Below are positions 39,099 through 52,017 of a DNA stretch of 64,000 nt, one piece after another (position 1 is the first letter of the stretch; each line of letters opens with the position of its first letter). The notes under the pieces are model-generated. The model made no database searches. It worked only from the letters and a program-made list of their open reading frames with translations, and had not been told where the DNA came from. Location of the stretch: the NCBI RefSeq assembly GCF_027596085.1, contig NC_072456.1, positions 15,824,744 to 15,888,743 on the forward strand, written 5' to 3'. Origin of the DNA: Anoplopoma fimbria. Lineage: Eukaryota > Chordata > Actinopteri > Perciformes > Anoplopomatidae. Position numbers and translations under genes: made by a program.

Positions 39099-41385
39099 CA
39101 CATTGGGTAATAGAGGTGCACTGCCAAATTCAGACACCTGCACAGTCACAAAAAGATTGCACACGCAAACAAACCAGAAAATAAAGTGCAACCGTTTGTG
39201 TGTGCCAAACTGACAAAAACCCGTGCTGTATGGATGATTAAGGAGGAGAGAGAGCCAAAGACAGATTAAAGAGCAAAAGGTATTTTTTAAAGCAAACAAA
39301 CCTTTGAAAGCTTCTAAGACCATGCTGGCAGCTTGCCTAATAGGCCCGGCCAAGACAGAGAAAAAAGAAGAATAGATAGTAAGAAAACCAGAAGGACGAG
39401 TTGGGGGAGAAACAGCCATTGTGTGACTATAAGATCCTCCCTTGTACACAGGCAGTGCTCTCGTTTGCCTTTTAGCTCTATATGTTTCACTTCAACCCTT
39501 TTAAATCCTGGAAATGTAAAAATGAGAGAGAGAGAGAGAGAGACATGATAAGTTGGAGGGAGGGGAAAGAGCAAATGGAGTGAATCATGCAAATGAACAT
39601 GTAAATTTACTGCCATAAAACACACTCACACACAGCGAGAGTGAAGCGTACAGATGTGGGAGGTAGCACTGGATCAGGATACACAGATGCACAAGGCTGC
39701 TTAAGCCATCTTTTTTGCACGCACTCTCCCTTTTTTCTTATTTGTTTTCAATCTCTTTCTCATCATCCCCGTGAAAAGATGGATCTCAGTCCCCATCTCT
39801 TTCTCCTCATCTATCCCCCTGTTGTGACTAACGTTCTCTACCTACTTCCTCTTTCTTCCCTCCACTCGGAAGTGGCATCTTTTCATTTGTCTTTTCCTGT
39901 TCCTCTTCCTTCCTCCTTTTCTTGCCGATCTCTATATCTGTGCTTGTGTTTTCACACTGTGCTGTGATGGATGTGACTTGTAGGGTACGTGGGGAATGTT
40001 TTTCCACCTCCCGCCGCTTACGAAGAACTATTCAATTAGAGAGTCACTGTTTGAGTAACCTGGGGATTGCTTTAGTAAAGTGGTATTTATGATTGAGGTC
40101 AAATGCACCTGGGATTAGCATAACAAACATGGGTTTTCTCTGCTAGCTCTGATTGTGTGAGAAACGTTGCAGAAATACAAACAGGCTTGGGGAGATCATA
40201 TGCAGGCAAATACATGCGCTCACGCACACATGCATGCACACACGCGAAGCCAACCCCTACACTCTAATCCCCTAATGACAGGGCAGACCTAATAACAGGG
40301 GAGGGCACTGAAGCATTTGTCCCTATGGCCGCATCCAACTCACACACACACAAACACAAACACAACCACACACACACACACAGCACCCAGTTACAAGCCT
40401 CTTAAAATATTTCTTTGTTCAAACAAGCAGACTTCTTAAAGAAGAAAAAAAAAAGGCCTAAAGAGGAAAAGGGGAAGAAAGGCTATTATTGAGAGAGAGA
40501 GAGGAATGTGTAGTCGTTTCACAGGGCCCGAGTAGCAAGGAGCAGACAGGTGAGGGATTTAGCTTGGATCTTGCCGCGACTACTTTGAGCTTTTCAGAAT
40601 GCTCGTCTTTGTTAGCGCGACCCCGTCAGATGACAACTGAAAGATAACTGAACCAAACACAAAGATATGTCTCGACAGCCTTGGAGATATATACGTGTTA
40701 CGGACACGCAGAGCAATGTCTGAAATGTTAGCGAAAAGCTGACTTAATCGCTTCCTGTTAGCTTTGGTTTCCTGCTAGAAGCACAAAACAAAATGGCTTC
40801 TTCGCATTCCTGCTTTAACTGCCGTATTAATGAAACATGATGACAGCAGGATTTGATTTTCAGGCAGGACAAAAAGCAAAAACTTTAAAACCTCCCGGAT
40901 GACTCTTTCCCCGAAGTCCTTCCTTTAGGCTACTCCACTAGTTAATTATCTGCTCCCCACCTCTTCTCCGAGTTGCTTTTGTTGTATTCTCCTGCGGTCA
41001 AACAGACCAAGCACATGGCAACCTGGCATGGGGTAGCCACTCCATTAAAATACTATGTCGTCTGGTTGCCAAACACTTGAGCCTCTGTTTAGCCAGAGAA
41101 ACAGTGAAATGTGTCAACACTGAGAGCGAGGACCCCACGCTCAACTTATTAGCGCTATTAGCCTGATTGCTTTCTGTGCTATCTTTGTTGGCTCCCCTTT
41201 TGTTAGCCAATGTGGAGCAGAGAAAGGGGAAGAGAGACACAGGAAGAAGAAAAAAAAAGAGAGCAGGAGGAGAGATGCTTTTCAAATTCAAATTGTCCAA
41301 GCAGCCTTTTTGCCTTTGTGCGGGGCCAGAGTGCGATGATTAGGAGAAGTCCCCTCCATTTTATGGCGAGACCTCCCCTTCAGCT

Positions 41386-41387
<2 letters not shown>

Positions 41388-41469
<82 letters not shown>
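41388..41469. repeat. (CA)n microsatellite
   Basis: About 41 perfect CA units. Confidence 0.97.
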
Positions 41470-41471
<2 letters not shown>

Positions 41472-41556
41472 CACGGTAATTGGTTGCTGTGACATGGACA
41501 GGCCAAGGAGGTGATTCCTCTGTGGAATTCCTGAACGGACTCGCCTCTCATGACAA

Positions 41557-41572
41557 CCCCCCCCCCCCCCCC

Positions 41573-41646
<74 letters not shown>
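41557..41646. repeat. (C)n plus (CA)n compound microsatellite
   Basis: A run of 16 C (41557-41572) followed after TTA by about 36 CA units. Confidence 0.95.
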
Positions 41647-41651
<5 letters not shown>

Positions 41652-42227
41652 AATACTTCACCCCGCTACCACTCACTGTCAGTCATCCCACAATGGCTGT
41701 CACACAAAAGGTTTGTCCCGTGTGTGTGCGGTAACAGGGTTACGCCGTTGATGCCTAGGACATGAGCTCTATTTCCACCTTTCTGTGTCTCTCTTTCTCC
41801 TTCCTTGTCTTTATTTTTAAGCTCAAAACTCGTTCCTGTCTCACTCAGTGTAACTCTTGTCTCATCTCTAATGAACGCAATTCTTTGCCCTTGGCATTTG
41901 TCGTTGGGACCCTGCCTCTCAATTATTTTCCTCTTGTCAAAAGATGCCTCGGGGCCTTACACTATTTGGGTTGTAAAAGCACGCCTTTTTTATTTTTTGG
42001 TCTGTCTGCTTGACCTATCGTGTCTGCAGAGGCCATTTCTGACAAGCCGCTCTTACAAGATTACTCTGGGACTTGTGATAAATAAACAAAAACAAACACA
42101 ACAATGTTTTTTTTTTTTCTGTCAGAGGCTTTATGGGAGCAGTTGAAATGGAAAATAGCTTTGATCGGAGTAAGGAGGACATTGTGAGCTAGCACAGCTG
42201 TTTCTGCAAATTACATATGTACGAGAG

Positions 42228-42337
<110 letters not shown>

Positions 42338-42435
42338 GCAACCAAGCAGTGTATTGCATTTTCAAGGGCTCATGAAGTCTAGTCTAGTTCCTGTACTACT
42401 GATGGACTGGGCGTCTTTGTCTTTACCCCCTTTTT

Positions 42436-42436
<1 letters not shown>

Positions 42437-42469
<33 letters not shown>

Positions 42470-42478
42470 CTCTCTCTC
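42437..42478. repeat. (CT)n microsatellite
   Basis: CT repeats with one break (TCTT), followed by a C-run. Confidence 0.9.
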
Positions 42479-43479
42479 CCCCCCCTCCCTATCCCCTTCT
42501 CTCACTGACTCTCCTAATTACAAAGCACAGAGGATCTGACGAACAGGTAGCCCTAAGGGCAGCCGTCTACAAAACCAGGTGTGCATTCATGTGTGTGTGT
42601 GTCAGCATGTGTGTGTTTGAACGACTATGTGCATATATGGAGGCAGTTTTTTTTTAAGCCGGCATCCTGCTGTGATGAGTATGAGTGATCATACGTGTGC
42701 CTGTTTGAGTCATCGATGTGCGCTTAAATATAAGTGGTTGAAACTTAAGCTTCTTCTTTGTTTACTGCATGTCACCGTGGTATTTAACCTTGTACCACTT
42801 AGGATTAGTAGCTCTAATGTTTGCCACTTAGGAATTCAAGCTTATTTCACTGTTTCGCTATGTGTAAGACAATCTAGGAAGCTATATTTCCTTACTGACT
42901 AAAATGCAAATGCTAAAAGTTGAAGTCTCAGAAACTCCAGCTACCCCCCAAACTTCCTTTTGTGTGTGCATATGTGCGTGCGTGAATGTGCACATTCTCT
43001 CCCTTCTATTCCCCAACTTCCTAGTTAACCACCCAACCCCTCACCCTGTCCGAGACCCGGAATTCAAAGCTGCATTGTCCCGTGGGTTCATTGAATGGCT
43101 CTGTGTTCGGTTGCTATTGAATAAGTCACAGCCCCTTCATCAACAGTACTGACAAAATAACACATACACACACACATTCACGGCTGGGGGGAAGCCTTTA
43201 GCACTTGTTTTATCGGCTACTTGCTCTGACACAAGCACTTTAGATTACCTTGAAAAATCCAATTCTGGAAAGGTTCAATGGGAATCCTCGATAAAGTGAG
43301 TGTCTGCATTTTGTCAGGAGTGCCATCTTTGCTCCTTTTCATGTACTTTGATCTAATCAGCAATTTTTTTTTTGTTGTTGTTTGCTTTTAACTGGAAGTT
43401 CTGGTGTTGCAACAGCACAGCAGATTGCTTGAGACAAGCATTTTAACTTATAGCTGACTGACGTGGTGTTTTCAGCTGA

Positions 43480-43545
43480 ATCCTTGAGCTAGCTCTGAAC
43501 CTGCAACCTTTTAGTTACCGCTTCATTTCCCATACTGTAAGAGCT
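43480..43545 (-). repeat. degenerate tRNA-derived SINE head
   Basis: On the minus strand CGGTAACTAAAAGGTTGCAG runs into GGTTCAGAGCT. This is very close to the CGGTAACCAGAAGGTTGC plus GGTTCGAATCC head found in fish tRNA-derived SINEs. It lies in the presumed first intron. Confidence 0.5.
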
Positions 43546-44762
43546 CCACTTAACATTTTGCTCTCAGAAGGGAATGTGAAGGCTTTTGTTCACCGTCCAT
43601 AACATTCCACATTTATCCCCATGTCTTCTTTGCTCCTTTACTCAGCATGTAAACAGCTGTTTTCAAAACTGCTGATACAGACTACGGTGACTTAATAACA
43701 GAGTTCTAGGCCACTGTATAACCACCTTTGTTTTAAAGCCATGCCTCACTGCATGACGTCAAGTTTACTGGGTTTCATTCCTCACCAAAATATTCCTCTG
43801 AAGGAGTTATCTCAGAACATGCTGGTTTACTGCACTGAGATTTTTGGCCTTGTCTAATTAAGGCTGCCGGTGCTTTAACTCGCCTCTCATTGGAAACCAA
43901 GCTCAGGGCCATTTATTTGATACTGACATCATGTGAAATGGAAATATAACTCCTACAATTACAGTAAACAAGGATATTGTCAACGTAAACTACCTCTTCA
44001 TTATTTCCTTTTTGTATTTTTCTACAAATTGAAAAGGGTCTTAAAGGAAATAACACTTGAGTTAAAATCTACTCAATATCGGTATAGGCTTCACTGTGGC
44101 ACGATTGTAAGGTTTATTGTGACATTCACCACTTACATTTTATTTTAGAAAGGCTTTTTCCTAATTTGCAAATGATAACATTAAGGGCATCATGTCATCC
44201 TTTGTTAAACCTCCACCAGGAACCGGGCGCAGAACCAGGTTTCTGTAGAGACACAGGATGTTTACATCACCTAACATGGAAGCTATTGCCTCAACCTTTT
44301 CTATAAATTAAGTGATTTTTCATTCACAACCCTTCCTGGAAATTCTCCACACCTCTCTCTCTCCCTCTTTGTTTTACATTTCATAATTTAGTCTGGGTGA
44401 ATTTTTTTCCCCCTCCAATTAAATTCAACATTGAATGCTGACATTAAACACTGTTTAAGCATAACACGTTAGTCAAGAATTAGATTGCTGAATCCAAGCA
44501 TGGGGTGACTAGTGCAGTGCCTTTTCTGCGTGAGACTCCTAGATGCCGTGATCTGATTTCCTGGCTAATGACTCAGCCAACTGAATCTGAAAAATGCAAA
44601 CAAGCAAGCGAGAAGCAGGTTTTGTTTTTTGCCTCAAGGATCTGCATATGGAAATATGGATCTCCTAGTCAAGTTCTGTGGGTATTTGTGCGTGTGTGCA
44701 TGGGTGTATTAGTCAGAGTCGAAGGAAGGAAGCGAGACAGAGTAATTTGGCTGTCTATCTGT

Positions 44763-44763
44763 C

Positions 44764-44800
<37 letters not shown>
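44763..44800. repeat. (GT)n microsatellite
   Basis: CTGT units passing into about 15 GT units. Confidence 0.9.
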
Positions 44801-44801
<1 letters not shown>

Positions 44802-45844
44802 TGTTTGTCTTTGTGTATGATAGTGTGCGAGTGTCACTACAGCTGTTGATTTAATTTCGTCTCACCTCACGCTCCCTCAGGGGCCGGCAATACCTGGGAT
44901 ACAATTTATATTTAAATCACAATAGTGTAAGTAACCTCAGCCAGGTCTGATTGATTTAAAAGACGAAAGGCAAAAGAGAAAATCACACTCACACACATGA
45001 ACAGAAAATATTCTTTGACATCTTCTAAAACAGATACATTTCTTTTTATCTATCCATCTCATGTTTCATGTACTCTGGCGTTTACTTAAAGCGTGTTCCT
45101 GATGTTCAACAATTGCCTCATTATATGTTTATCTACAAAGAGAAAGACATAAAAGGAGGGCGGTGGAGTAATTTACTCAGTGAGATAAAGCAGTGCCGAT
45201 ATTCTTTGATTGGATGCTTTGTCTGGCCGAACCTGCCGACTGCTCTGATGACTCCGCACTGGATATGGCTAATGAGCAAACGGCGCGCCAGAACCCTGAT
45301 ATGAATCATGTGAGGTGGCGCAGGCGCCAATAAATATGAAACTTCGATATGAAGTACCTCGAAGGTCAAACGAGAAGAGGGAAAGATAGATTATGATTTA
45401 ATGAGTCTTGAAACAAGCATTCTTACTCAACAGTCTCATTTTAATTTGAAATCCTCATTGAAAAAAATAAATCAAAGAGAGGCATGCAGGTATGAGAGGC
45501 AGACATAAATGCTTATAAACACTAATTTGTGTATACAAAATCAAGCATCAACTATCTATCAATGTATCCTGCTTTTCTCTGTTTTTATTCAAAGAAGGCA
45601 GAATCCCAGCATTGTGTTAGCCTGAGCGTGTGTGTCTGTCTGTGAGCAGAAATTCACCTGGCGCCTCTGCTTCTCTAAGGGATTTTGGGTATTAGCGCTG
45701 CAGGCTAACATTGTGACAGGTGAGTGTCAGGACTCGCTAACCCCCAAAGTCACATTTAGCATATCAAGTCTGCCAATGGAGTTCTGGCAGCCAACAACCT
45801 GCCCTTATACTTTGCCATCATCAACCCATAGCAAAGACTTCTTG

Positions 45845-45965
45845 GGAGAGTGGCCTTGTGGTTGAGAAGGACCACGCTAGAAATAACGCATCACAGGTTT
45901 GATAGCAAAGGTCAGTGTATGTCCATTATTAGACTGTTAAATGCCCTTGAGAAGAAAATTAACTT
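45845..45965 (+). repeat. degenerate tRNA-derived SINE
   Basis: TGGCCTTGTGGTTGAGAAGG (box A region, 45851-45870), a box B-like GGTTTGATAGC (about 45896-45906) and ATGCCCTTGAGAAGAAAATT (45941-45960), which resembles the TCCTTGAGCAAGACACTTAAC SINE body. Old and diverged. Confidence 0.45.
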
Positions 45966-46640
45966 GTACTTGCTCAGTGATTTTAAGTCAAAAATCCACG
46001 TCACATACAAAAGCAATGAATAAGGAATGAACCATGTGAAAATAATAATAGGATGTGTGCCAACAGTGATTTTCAATGCATTAAGTCCCAGCTTAATACA
46101 GCCACAGTACAAAGGAAATAACTATTTAATATGGGTTTATTTGTTGAGATAAGCAAGGGAGGGGCGAGTGGAAAGAGGGAGAAAGAAAGAAAGAGAGAGA
46201 GAGAGGGCGAGAAAGAGAGTGAGATTCCCAGCTTTGGGTGTGGCTGCTTGTGGAAAAAAAAGTCAGTGAACACTCATTTATACCAGCGTTGCTTGTAGGT
46301 CTCCCTAGATTTCAGCAAAGGAAAAAAAAAAAGCTGAAAAAGGGGAAGACAAGGGGGTCATGGAACAAACAGGGAGAGAAGGGGGAGAAAGAGACAGGAG
46401 TGCAAAAGAAAAGAAGAGATATTCAGAGAGAGAGAGAGAGAGGGAGGGAGCAAAGCAGAGAAAAGAGATGGGAATGAAAGGCAATGGGGCCAGTAAGGTA
46501 ACAAAGGGGGGGGGGGAGAAAAGGAGGGAGAGGAGAGGATGGAGAGCTGCTACACGCTCTCTTGTATTCCCCACAGCCCCTGTGCTTCTTTCATTGCCAC
46601 TGTGTTTTTGGCATGCTGACATGCAGCGGCCTTCAGAGAC

Positions 46641-46648
46641 TGTGTGTC

Positions 46649-46682
<34 letters not shown>

Positions 46683-46705
46683 TGTGTGTGTGTGTGTGTG
46701 TGCGC
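46641..46705. repeat. (TG)n microsatellite, interrupted
   Basis: TG units with TCTG and GCG interruptions. Confidence 0.9.
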
Positions 46706-46866
46706 AGACATCTACAAAGCCCTGTGTATGTGTGTGTGTCTTCCTGAAGTGTCTGTGTTTAACATGCAGCCTGATGGGAACTGTTTTTGCTCATTGCGTT
46801 ACTGCAGCCCAGGGAGCCATCGTCTACTTCACTGCTGTCCTTTTCTCTGCTTTTCTCTGCTTTTTT

Positions 46867-46922
46867 CTCCTCCTCTCCTCTCCTCTCCTCTCCTCTCCTC
46901 TCCTCTCCTCTCCTCTCCTCTG
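46867..46922. repeat. (TCCTC)n pentanucleotide repeat
   Basis: About ten perfect TCCTC units; pure pyrimidine on the plus strand. Confidence 0.93.
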
Positions 46923-47507
46923 CTCCTGTGCCAACCAGGGGGCGTCCATTCAGAACTGCTTGATAGCTCTGGCAACAGACTGTGTAGAAGATAACAGCAC
47001 AGATTCCCAGACCAAACATATGAAAATGTGATAGCAGCAACTTGTCCTTGGGGAGTAATGTGAGAATTTCAATGGAAGCATTTCATTGGTGCCGAGAACG
47101 GTGTTAGCGCGCACTCACACACTCACCTGTGTGAATGAATGAGTATTTGCTTGTTTGGTCGGAAGCTGGTGATTATCTGAGTGTCTCAGAGGCAGAAGCA
47201 TAAACAAGCCCGAATACACACACACACACACACCGACACACTCTTTTGTTCAATGGAGGTGGGCTATTGTGCTGCCTGTGCAGTTGGATTGTGTGTGAGC
47301 AGTTATCTCACAGCTTTAATAGCAGGTTTCAAGCAATTCCGTGTGTCAGCAATGGCTGACTCAACAAACAGAACTCAATCACATGGGAACACAAACCCAT
47401 ACTGTTCACTTGCATAATAATAATGCATACACATTATGCATAATACATTATTAAGCAACAATAACACCAACACACCTACAAATTGAAAATGAGACATGTT
47501 ATGTCTC

Positions 47508-47511
<4 letters not shown>

Positions 47512-47600
<89 letters not shown>
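47512..47600. repeat. (AC)n microsatellite
   Basis: About 44 perfect units. Confidence 0.97.
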
Positions 47601-47604
<4 letters not shown>

Positions 47605-50600
47605 AATCCTGTTTGTTCACTGGGGGTGTAGCCTAGAAAGAGCTGGAACCGGGCATTGAATAAAAGCCGTGGCTTTTTGAATGGCTGAGCACCACAAGTA
47701 AAGGGCTTAGCACCCAGCTTTGCCATTCTGTTTCAATAGCCCCTGAGTCTCTCTAACAAACAAATGCTCTCTCCCTCTCCCTCCACCATTGTTTCTCTTA
47801 ATACAGTCTCTCCTAATGCAGTCATCTGCCAACATATCAGATCACCTTCCATTGCAGCATGTAATGATCGTGTTGAATCTAATTAGAGATGTCTACTTCC
47901 TGTTACACCCGGAACAGCTGCCTGTGCGTCTGCAGCTAGGGGCAAAGCCCCGATGCGGTCCACATTTTCAGCATGCCAGTGGCTTCCAATTACTTTAAAA
48001 CAGTTTAAAAAATACTGTGGTGGTAGAGACCAAAAGTCTTTGAGGTTCATCTGTTTCTTTTCTGCTTATCCTCAGAAACTTGCACAGACAGGATAAACCA
48101 AATAACGGAACCGAAATAGGAGCTGGGGACTACCCTATTAGCGTGGACTTGGCTAGACATACTAAAGGCTCATTGAGCAACCGCCCATGATTTATGAAGA
48201 TGTTTCAGGGTAATTATCAAGTCAATTATCACCGCCAGTCATGTTAATTTCCCAGGTATGCCCTCATTTACCTGTGAGGAAGAAAAGGAGGAGGAGGGTG
48301 GGAAAAAAAATGAAAGGGATAGAAAATGACATATGGGGAATTTAAGCTGATGAGTAATTATACTCTACCCCATCACCATCACACATACACATCATCGCAC
48401 CACCAGTCCCCTGTCCCTTCTTTTCAAAAGGAAGGATAAGGAGGACCAGGTGGCTAGCAAACCCTGCGGGCAGACTGATGCTTCTCACATCAGCTTGTTA
48501 AGAAGACAGAGGGCTTGTTACAGTTTACCTGCTTGCCCAGTCATTAGCCATTCAGGTCAAAGACACAGAGAACAAAAGGGAGGTTCGGGCAGTTAAAGCC
48601 AGGAATGCAACCCGCCAGGTCAGGGCTTTGCGGGCTTGTGTGACTGAGACAGTGTTGCACGCACACATCCTTTCTGTTGCAGCCAAAATCCACATACACA
48701 AAGATCACATCAAAGCACACATGTCTCTCTCTCTCTCTACCCTCACATACAAATAAGTGCGGGAGTGGCGCTTTATGTAAAACAATTAAAGTCCTAATAT
48801 AGTATGCAACATTACAAATACAAACAATGGCCCAGATGCACTCACCAACCAGATGCTGTTTGCAGTACATAAAGCACTGGGCAAGGTAAACTGGCCAGGT
48901 TGTCCGATTCCCTTTCTCTTTCCCTCAGTAATCCTTTCTTCCTTCCTCTTTCTTCTGTTTCTCTTTTGTCTCTACCTTTTATGATGTGCAAACCACTCCC
49001 TGTCTTTTCTATTTTGTTCTCCTACCTAGGTGTGTGTTTAATGCCTATAGCTAACAAACAAGCTTTTGGAGTGAGGTAGTTCCAATTTCAATGCCTCTCA
49101 AACCTTGGCAGCAGCATTGCTCTCTTGCGTGAGATAGCTGGATACAACGTCATTTCTGCGTGCCCTTTTTTCATCTCGTGGCACTGTGGGCAACGGTTAA
49201 TGGTCTATGATGACAAACAGCTGCGGACTGATTGCTGAAAAGGGTTTATAGATGTATTTCAGGGACCAGTCTTTTATTTCAATTCTGTAGCGGGTGAAGG
49301 CAGATAAACATGTTTATTTGTTATGTGGCATCATTAACTTAAAGTAAGACGTGCAAGGGCGAGATCATTATTATTTATGGCTATTTTGTTTTGCAATGCC
49401 ACATGCCCACAAATGGCTGGGTTAGATTAATCACGTTGATCAGTGTTGGAGTTGAAGCTCTCTTTCTCACACAATCTGTGTATCTGTGTGTGTTTCTCCC
49501 TCGCGCTCCCCTCCGCTCGCCACCAAGATTCTCTTCGGACCCACATTCTTAATCGCCACTGAGTTAATTAATCTCACACTCAGCGGCTGTAATAACTTGA
49601 CTTGTTAGACCTCCTCTGTGCAAATGGACTTCGCCTCTTTAGCTAAAAGCACCAGTAATGAACCAGCCAGGAGACAGGCACAGTCAGGATCATCAATAAA
49701 TGCCTCAAATATGGTCGTGTCAATGCTAATATCTGCTCGACCTTACATGTACATTGCATTTTCAATTTAGCCATTTAAATAACATTCCTGCACAGTGGCT
49801 TCTTGTCAGTGGAGCGGTAATGTGCAATAAGATTCAGTTTTTAGATTGCAAGATGACATTAAAAAATGCAAATCTGCTACAGCATTCTGAAAACAGATAC
49901 AACAACACCTTCATGTGACTCTAGAAGTATGACGCAATATGAAAGTAACAAATAAGAACTGAGAAGAAAGAGGAAAAGTGTTTGTACTTTTGTGTTGTTT
50001 TAGCTTAATAAATTATTAGAATGTTAATTTAATGCATTTGTAAAATTGCCATGATTTAAAAAAAAAAAAAGAACTGCAGTGAAGATTGGCAGCCTCTTAC
50101 CTCCAAAAAACACATCACATTTCGTACCACACAGATCCAGGAACCTGGCTGTATAACTTTACAGTAAACAGGGGCTCAATGAGCTTAATGACTCAAAATT
50201 ATAACTATATTTATATTGCAAACAATACAAAACTTAATTTTAGTGCCACGATTTCAACAATATGATCTCAATAAGACGAAGGGTTGTTTTATGTTTGTAT
50301 TCTCAAGTTTACTTTAAAAAACAAATCAAAGGGGTGGAAAAGCGAAGTGGCAGCGCCTACTTTTTTATTGAACATTATGTAATAGCTTCCAGAGGCACAT
50401 TTTAATCTTTGTATACCACCTTTATATAAAAACAAAAGTGGATGAAGAATGTTTGGGATATAAATAAAAATGGAGATGACAATGACAGGACAGGGAAAGT
50501 AACAGCCAGAGACTGGAACATCCACACTGTACCTGCTCTCAGCCCAGCTCTGCATTATCTGGTCAATAACATGGTCAGGGATTGCTGAGGTCCCAAACCT

Positions 50601-51608
50601 TATTACTTATTAATGTATTTAACCTATAGAGAAACCACTCGATAGATAGTCACGGCACAGATTCTGGGCTCTGGGCAATTAAAAGAAATTGACGGATGGA
50701 CGGACAGACACACAAGGCCACTGGAGTCCATATGGCAGGTGGCTTTTAGAGGCCCACTTCAATTACATAAAGACCTCTGCGCATTGGCATGACACACAGA
50801 GGGCCCCAGACAGCAACACCAGAGCAAGAAGGAATAAATCATACAGCAGTTAGTAACACACACACACACATGGACACACATATATGCACATACACATGTA
50901 CAGACACAGACAGTCTGGCAAGGACGCAAGTCCAAAAATGCAGAGGTTTCACACACACACACACACACACACAGCACAGGCCGGCATACACACTTTCTCT
51001 ATCACACAAACAAACTCATCCTGTCATTGTCTTAGTGAGATGGATGTCTAAATAATAGCATCGTTATTACAGAACCACTTGCATCACCGATCCATGCTCA
51101 AGGACCCTCGCACACTCCAGCAAGTCCACTAAACCCATGCCAGCTGACTGGCCTAGAGTCAATGCCTCTACTCCTGTTTCATCTGAAGGTGTCCTGTTGT
51201 CCTTAAAGCACCTAAACAGCAGCATAAATCTAAGAGACAGGCTAGTCATACATCACGACAAGGGAGGAGTAGAGGGACACTGTCTAAACAGGAAGTGAGG
51301 CAGGTTGAAGCTTCATGGTTTTGCTGAATGATGTGGATGACTAATGAGATTAGGGAGGAATCGGGGTGCTCTGGGTCAAATATATATTTTTCTTTTAGCT
51401 TCTTTTTCTCTATGGAAGATATATAGTCTAGGTAGTTCTCATTTTGTCATCTGTCTACCTCTCCATTCCTCTGTCTTTCTCTTGGGATACGTAGGAGGAA
51501 TATGGGCTACCCTAGATAATGTATTATTCACCCTTCATTGATGTGTAACTAAAGCTGGCAGTTAGGAGGGAGAAGGGTGTCACCAATAACCCCCACACAA
51601 CCACTACC

Positions 51609-51647
<39 letters not shown>

Positions 51648-51744
51648 GCTCTAGCCACAAGGCCGCCAGGCACACATTGATTTATTTCGTGACACACATG
51701 TTCAAGCACATGCATACACACACACAAACATTTTCATGTATCTA

Positions 51745-51876
<132 letters not shown>

Positions 51877-51957
51877 AAGGACACAGAAGGTCATCTGGGA
51901 ATTTCAAAAGGACCACAGAAGTATAATAGAGGTGCCACTTTATCACCGGCAGACACC

Positions 51958-52017
51958 AGTGTGTGTGTGTGTGTGTGTGTGTGTGTCTGTGTGTCTGTGT
52001 GTCTGTGTGTCTGTGTA
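51958..52017. repeat. (GT)n with regular TCTGTG interruptions
   Basis: GT units then four GTCT-type interruptions at 8-bp spacing. Confidence 0.93.
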
